Below are positions 60,459 to 64,000 of a stretch of DNA of 64,000 bases, piece by piece. The DNA is taken from assembly GCF_910592395.1 (NCBI RefSeq), contig NC_088314.1, forward strand, positions 9,610,001 to 9,674,000. Direction: 5' to 3'. The notes beneath the pieces are model-generated. The model did not search any database and had not been told where the DNA came from. It saw nothing but the letters and a program-made list of their open reading frames with translations. This DNA comes from Lineus longissimus. Its lineage: Eukaryota; Nemertea; Pilidiophora; Heteronemertea; Lineidae. Made by a program: the position numbers and the translations under genes. Numbering within the stretch: the stretch's first letter is position 1; the number at the start of each line of letters is the position of its first letter.

Positions 60459-60631
60459 CTGACATGATGTAGTTTTACACAAGTGAGGTTAAAACCTCAC
60501 TTGTGTTAAAACCTCACTTGTGTAAAATTACATGATGTAGTTTTACACAAGTGCGGTTAAAACCTCACTTGTGATGTAGTTTTACACAAGTGAGGTTAAA
60601 ACCTCACTTGTGTAAAACTACATCATGTCAG
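60459..60631. repeat. Hairpin cluster of CACAAGTGAGGTTTTAACC palindromes
   Basis: CTGACATGATGTAGTTTTAC starts at 60459 and its reverse complement ends at 60631. Inside are several perfect palindromes, each joining ACACAAGTGAGGTT to AACCTCACTTGTGT. The whole 173 bp could fold as one long stem or as three short hairpins. It may be a tiny foldback MITE that duplicated within itself. Confidence 0.75.
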
Positions 60632-61197
60632 TTGATAATGGATGACAGTAGAGGTAAAACCAGGCTTATTAAGGCGTTCAACGCTAAGTGCAACTCGTCA
60701 ATTATAACAGTAGTTGATTTGAGAGATAATAATGTCAAAGTTGACGTGCAGCTCTCAACTCAATTTTTTTATCATCGCTCTATTTGGCGAGTGTAGGCCC
60801 GTCCTTGGTCGAACACCATTTTGGTTGGAGAGATGCGCCTGAGTTGGTCTGTACTCCTCTGACAAAATGAAGGGATGGTCAACAAATTGTCAGGAACATG
60901 TCTTTGATTGGGGCAGTCTCGCGTCGGAATATGAATTCTGCTTATTCCTGACAGTAAAGGCCTGTTTACACTACTTTTGAGCACTTTTTTTCGGTGGTTT
61001 GCCACTCCAGTTTGCTATTTTTGCATAATTTGAAATTTCGGTTCAATTTTGATTGACCCAATTATTTTTATACCTGTCACCGTCGACCTCTTCATCATTT
61101 TAATAGAAAGTTAGTTGCTCCCAATCAGTTCAACCCCTGACAAAATTTCTGAATGAATTTATAGGGTCGAATTATAAGTTATTATTATATTATTTTT
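60632..61197. other. Unassigned foldback interior
   Basis: One + frame (MDDSRGKTRLIKAF..., 60639-60796) and one - frame (60772-61005) are open but have no recognisable domain. Nothing else. Confidence 0.4.
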
Positions 61198-61407
61198 TTC
61201 CGTTGCTTTTTTACCCGTTGTCTTTTTTACCTAGATGGTTGTCTTTTTTCCGTTGCTTTTTTTTCCGGTGCTTTTTTTTCCGTTGCTTTTTTTACCTGTT
61301 TCTTTTGTTCCGTTGTCCTTTTTACCTGTTGTCTTTTTTACCCGTTGTCTTTTTTACCGTTGTCTTTTTTACCGGGCTTTTTTCCGTTGCTTTTTTTACC
61401 TAGATCC

Positions 61408-61480
61408 ATCTTTGCAGCATTCAAAGCTCAGCCTGAGAAGTAGCAGTCACTGTCATAAATATCTGCACAGCAGTCTTTTG
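61408..61480 (+). pseudogene. Degenerate second promoter/first exon in unit 5
   Basis: Homologous to the TATTTAAA promoter, but the box is CATTCAAA. The exon has lost about 50 bases including the GTAAGC donor. The foldback element inserted within a few bases of the box. It is probably inactive. Confidence 0.5.
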
Positions 61481-62950
61481 ATCAACGATATATTTTTTCT
61501 TGCATGCTCAAAATATGTTGCAAGCCTCCCATTTTGTACAATGATAGCTAAAGGTACCGATCTATCAATACTGAGAGTTAAAAGGGACGCTATATACTTT
61601 GCAACCTGCATCTGACACCTGAAGCATGGGCATCTGAGGAGCTTGACCTGATTTCTGGCGTATCCTTCTTCAACCTGTATCCGCGTTATAATGACCTCAG
61701 CCACTGAAACATCACCTTCATCACACGTATACCCACTACAGCAGAAGACTTCTGCCAACGCGGAAAATGCGTGGGTTAGTTTTCACAACACGAAGTGGCC
61801 AAACCAGCTTAGCTGCCAAATTCATTAGCCGTAAAAGCCACCAGATCCTGAAACCCGAGTTTCTTACCCATTGCTGTAAAAGTTTCAAAAGCATAAAGGA
61901 ATCCTTTACGAGTAAATAGTGTTATTTAATTGTGTTTGTGATAGAGGTGGCTTAGAAAAATCCTCTGTAGAGACAAAGAGAATGGTTTAAGTAAAGAGAC
62001 GAACACAGAAAGAAAATATCACACTGTCCGATACTCCACAACCTGCTATCCAGTAGGATCTGAATAAAAGGGAGTGAAATACGCACTATGAAGGTAAAAT
62101 GGGGGTATTTGTAGCCCCGGTCTAATGGATGTTTTTGATTCATATTCCGGTAACCATGGAATTATTGAACCAACCCAAGCATGGATATGAAAGAGGTGAC
62201 TCTCGAGTATCACGACATAAATAGTTTTTAATTATGCAACAAGCTATGAAAGAGCTTTGGCTGTAAGCAGTAAGCAAATCAGACACATGCACAAAAAAAG
62301 TTGGGATCGAACTTCATGCAAGTATGAATTTTCCACACTAGTGTGAATTGATATATTTGAAACTAGGTTCAGACGATCAGTATTTAGTGTAGAGAATGAT
62401 GTATGCATTTGATGTCATTATTCAACAGTAAATAATTCAATGACACTCCTGAACGAGGTACCCTCGGGGTATTTGTAGCCCGCTGGCTCGGGGGATTTGT
62501 AGCCCCTATAAATAGCTCGATATATCCTGTCACAAATCATAAGAAGCTTGGTTTCTCCATTCTTATACCTTGGTTATAGTATTTGATCATAAAAGCCTTT
62601 GATTAAGTTGCAATGGTAACCTTTTTAAACGAACAATGATATATTTGAAGTTTCATACTAGTTTATCTGACATTATTTCAAAATAAAATATTTTCGGAGT
62701 TGTAATTACTGGTGTCTGTAGTTTTAAGGCAGAACGGCGATGTTAAATCTACGATAAGTTTGCATTCACACATCTGAAACTTTTCAAATTCAATAACAAA
62801 TTTCAAATTTTCATCGAACGGCGTAGACCTTTTACATAGCATGTACTTCGGTATAGGGGGTTGCGCACTAAAAAATGCAAGTGTCTTGCACCACGGACCA
62901 CCCAACACGAAGTCTGTGTTGCACTAAAAAAATAATGGCCCTTTTTTCAG
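61481..62950 (+). other. Putative 5' UTR intron continuation, unit 5
   Basis: Second internal copy of the intron sequence. It contains a shortened antisense open frame (61453-61758) and the unoccupied site of the Mutator-like element (about 62049). Confidence 0.45.
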
Positions 62951-62960
62951 CTCAAGGTTC

Positions 62961-64000
62961 ATGATGAAGTGTCTCGTTGTTGCCGTCATCATTACATTGG
63001 TTGTTCAAAGCCTAGCTTCTGGTAAGTAGACCCTGAATGTAACCATATAAAGGACCACCGCAGAAAGACGGACATGTACGTATACCTTAATCAAAAGAGG
63101 TCTATTGATATTTAATGGCACGTGTTTCTTCACTTTTATTTGATGGCATATTTTCGTTGTACCTGGGTTGACCATGATAATTTCAGGATTTGGGAGATTT
63201 GACCTTTTTGGTGTGACCTTTAAACCAATTTTGATCCGTGAATCGACTTTTAGGCCTTGACTGGTTTATTTGACCCATGATTCCACATTATTAAGCCTCT
63301 TGAACTATAACGTCATCATTTTACCCCATATATACAGAACAAATTCAAAATTCATGAAAATACAGTTGATGATTATGAAACCTATCCATACTGGTACCGC
63401 CTCATTCTTCCGCCGTGTGGAGTGTGCCATGGGTGATCCAACCCCCAGCGGCTTGTACCACCTCATACTTCCGCCGGCTGGAGTGTGCCATGGGTCATCT
63501 AACCCCTGGCGTTTTGTTCCACCTCATACATTTGCTGGCTGGAGTGTGCCACGGGTCATTCTAACCCCAAGCGTTTTGTTCCACGTGATCGCATACTTCC
63601 GCCGGATGGCTCATCTGCATGCTCATAAAAGGCATTTCTAACGTATTACTTCTCGCTGGGGTAGCATCGGATTAACATTGCACGGGTTTTACACGATCGA
63701 AAGTACCGAAGGTCCCAAAAAGAATACAATCATTTATTTCTCTTTATGGCCTGCATGGGGTAACGGAAGTAAGTTAAGAAGAACTAGTGCTGTACCCCAG
63801 GTGGATGACATAGTATTAATAGTATTTTTAAACTTTGTGAATCTAGTTTGATTACAACGCTTATGATATTGATCCCACGCATGAATTAGAAACTGTAAAA
63901 ATATTTTCAGAAATGGAAAGCGACTTCGAAATGCAGGCGCTCAAGAAAAGAGGGTGAGTAAACTTATAAACGTTTTGCGATTAATACCAGCAGCATTTTA
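62961..64000 (+). CDS. Secreted prepropeptide, copy E (exons 1-2; truncated by window)
   Basis: Exon 1 (62961-63021) and exon 2 (63911-63953) encode the same signal peptide and KKR-ending propeptide as the other copies, with intact donors. The window ends in GCATTTTA, just before the exon 3 acceptor, so the mature region is not visible. Confidence 0.7.
63395..63609 (+). repeat. 61-bp minisatellite in intron 1, about 2 copies
   Basis: Two regular copies (the first with CCGCCGTGTGG), one diverged (CATTTGCTGGCTGG) and one terminal half. The GGTGGTACCGCC lead-in of other units is missing here. Confidence 0.82.

Larger units (their letters stand above)
57840..61407. mobile_element. Foldback (TU-like) element with 15-bp repeat termini
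   Basis: The left arm (57840-58053 and, after duplication, 58283-58515) is a tandem array of GGTAAAAAAGGCAAC and variants. The right arm (61198-61407) is the same array in inverted orientation. ATCTTTGCA flanks it (57831-57839 or 58274-58282 on the left, 61408-61416 on the right) and occurs once at the homologous promoter site in unit 2, giving an 8-9 bp target duplication. From memory, sea urchin TU elements have long inverted repeats built of 15-bp units and 8-bp duplications, so this may be a relative. It contains a SINE, a nested inverted-repeat element and a hairpin cluster, but no recognisable transposase. Confidence 0.7.
51780..64000 (+). repeat. Tandem array unit 5, incomplete at the window end
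   Basis: Fifth copy, cut off by the window just before exon 3 of its peptide gene. It resembles unit 1 in keeping the 3-kb block (about 51860-54700). A stretch of about 1.8 kb around the promoter is duplicated in tandem inside the unit (54257-57369, then 57384-62615), and both copies are interrupted by transposable elements. The unit therefore runs far longer than the others before reaching the coding exons. Confidence 0.93.

Noticed and set aside
1-64000. CRISPR arrays, operons or bacterial regulatory elements
   Set aside because: None present. The repeats are directly adjacent minisatellites or transposon ends, and the gene structure is eukaryotic.

Overview
The window looks like metazoan nuclear DNA, most likely from a marine invertebrate and possibly an echinoderm or other deuterostome. 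It has small split genes with GT-AG junctions, TATA-type core promoters, AATAAA signals, many cut-and-paste DNA transposons with target-site duplications (TSDs), and a foldback element whose inverted ends are built from 15-bp tandem repeats, as I recall for the sea urchin TU elements. Nothing resembles bacterial gene organisation. The species assignment is inference.

The window is one tandem array. The same 10-15 kb segment occurs five times: unit 1 (1-15499), unit 2 (15500-29878), unit 3 (29879-41458), unit 4 (41459-51779) and an incomplete unit 5 (51780 to the end). Units are near-identical over long stretches and differ mainly by block insertions and deletions. Shared alleles alternate between units (2=3=4 in one stretch, 1=3 and 2=4 in another), which implies unequal exchange or gene conversion after amplification.

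Each complete unit carries on the + strand: (i) a TATTTAAA core promoter with a short noncoding first exon; (ii) a three-exon gene for a small secreted precursor, with a 20-residue signal peptide, a short acidic propeptide ending in a KKR processing site, and a mature part of about 87 residues with four cysteines (I do not recognise the family); (iii) a 61-bp minisatellite of variable copy number inside the intron between signal-peptide and propeptide exons; (iv) a short ORF behind a strong TATAAATAG box. On the - strand lie two terminal exons of an NXPE-like/SGNH-like gene joined by what appears to be a GC-AG intron, and a 113-codon ORF that is open only in unit 4. Two further candidate + strand core promoters with splice donors end the unit.

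Unit-specific changes are mostly mobile DNA. Unit 1 has an internally deleted PIF/Harbinger element retaining the starts of both of its genes, a 162-bp MITE, and a 40-bp deletion in the peptide gene that rewrites its C-terminus. Unit 2 has a 449-bp MITE and a 2.6-kb block holding a broken gene with PIN/FEN-like nuclease and CXC motifs. Unit 4 has lost the last NXPE-like exon. Unit 5 has an internal duplication of its promoter region, a 1.3-kb Mutator-like element with a 9-bp TSD, and a 3.1-3.6 kb foldback element carrying a tRNA-like SINE, a nested inverted-repeat element and a hairpin cluster. These separate the intact promoter of unit 5 from its coding exons by about 8 kb.
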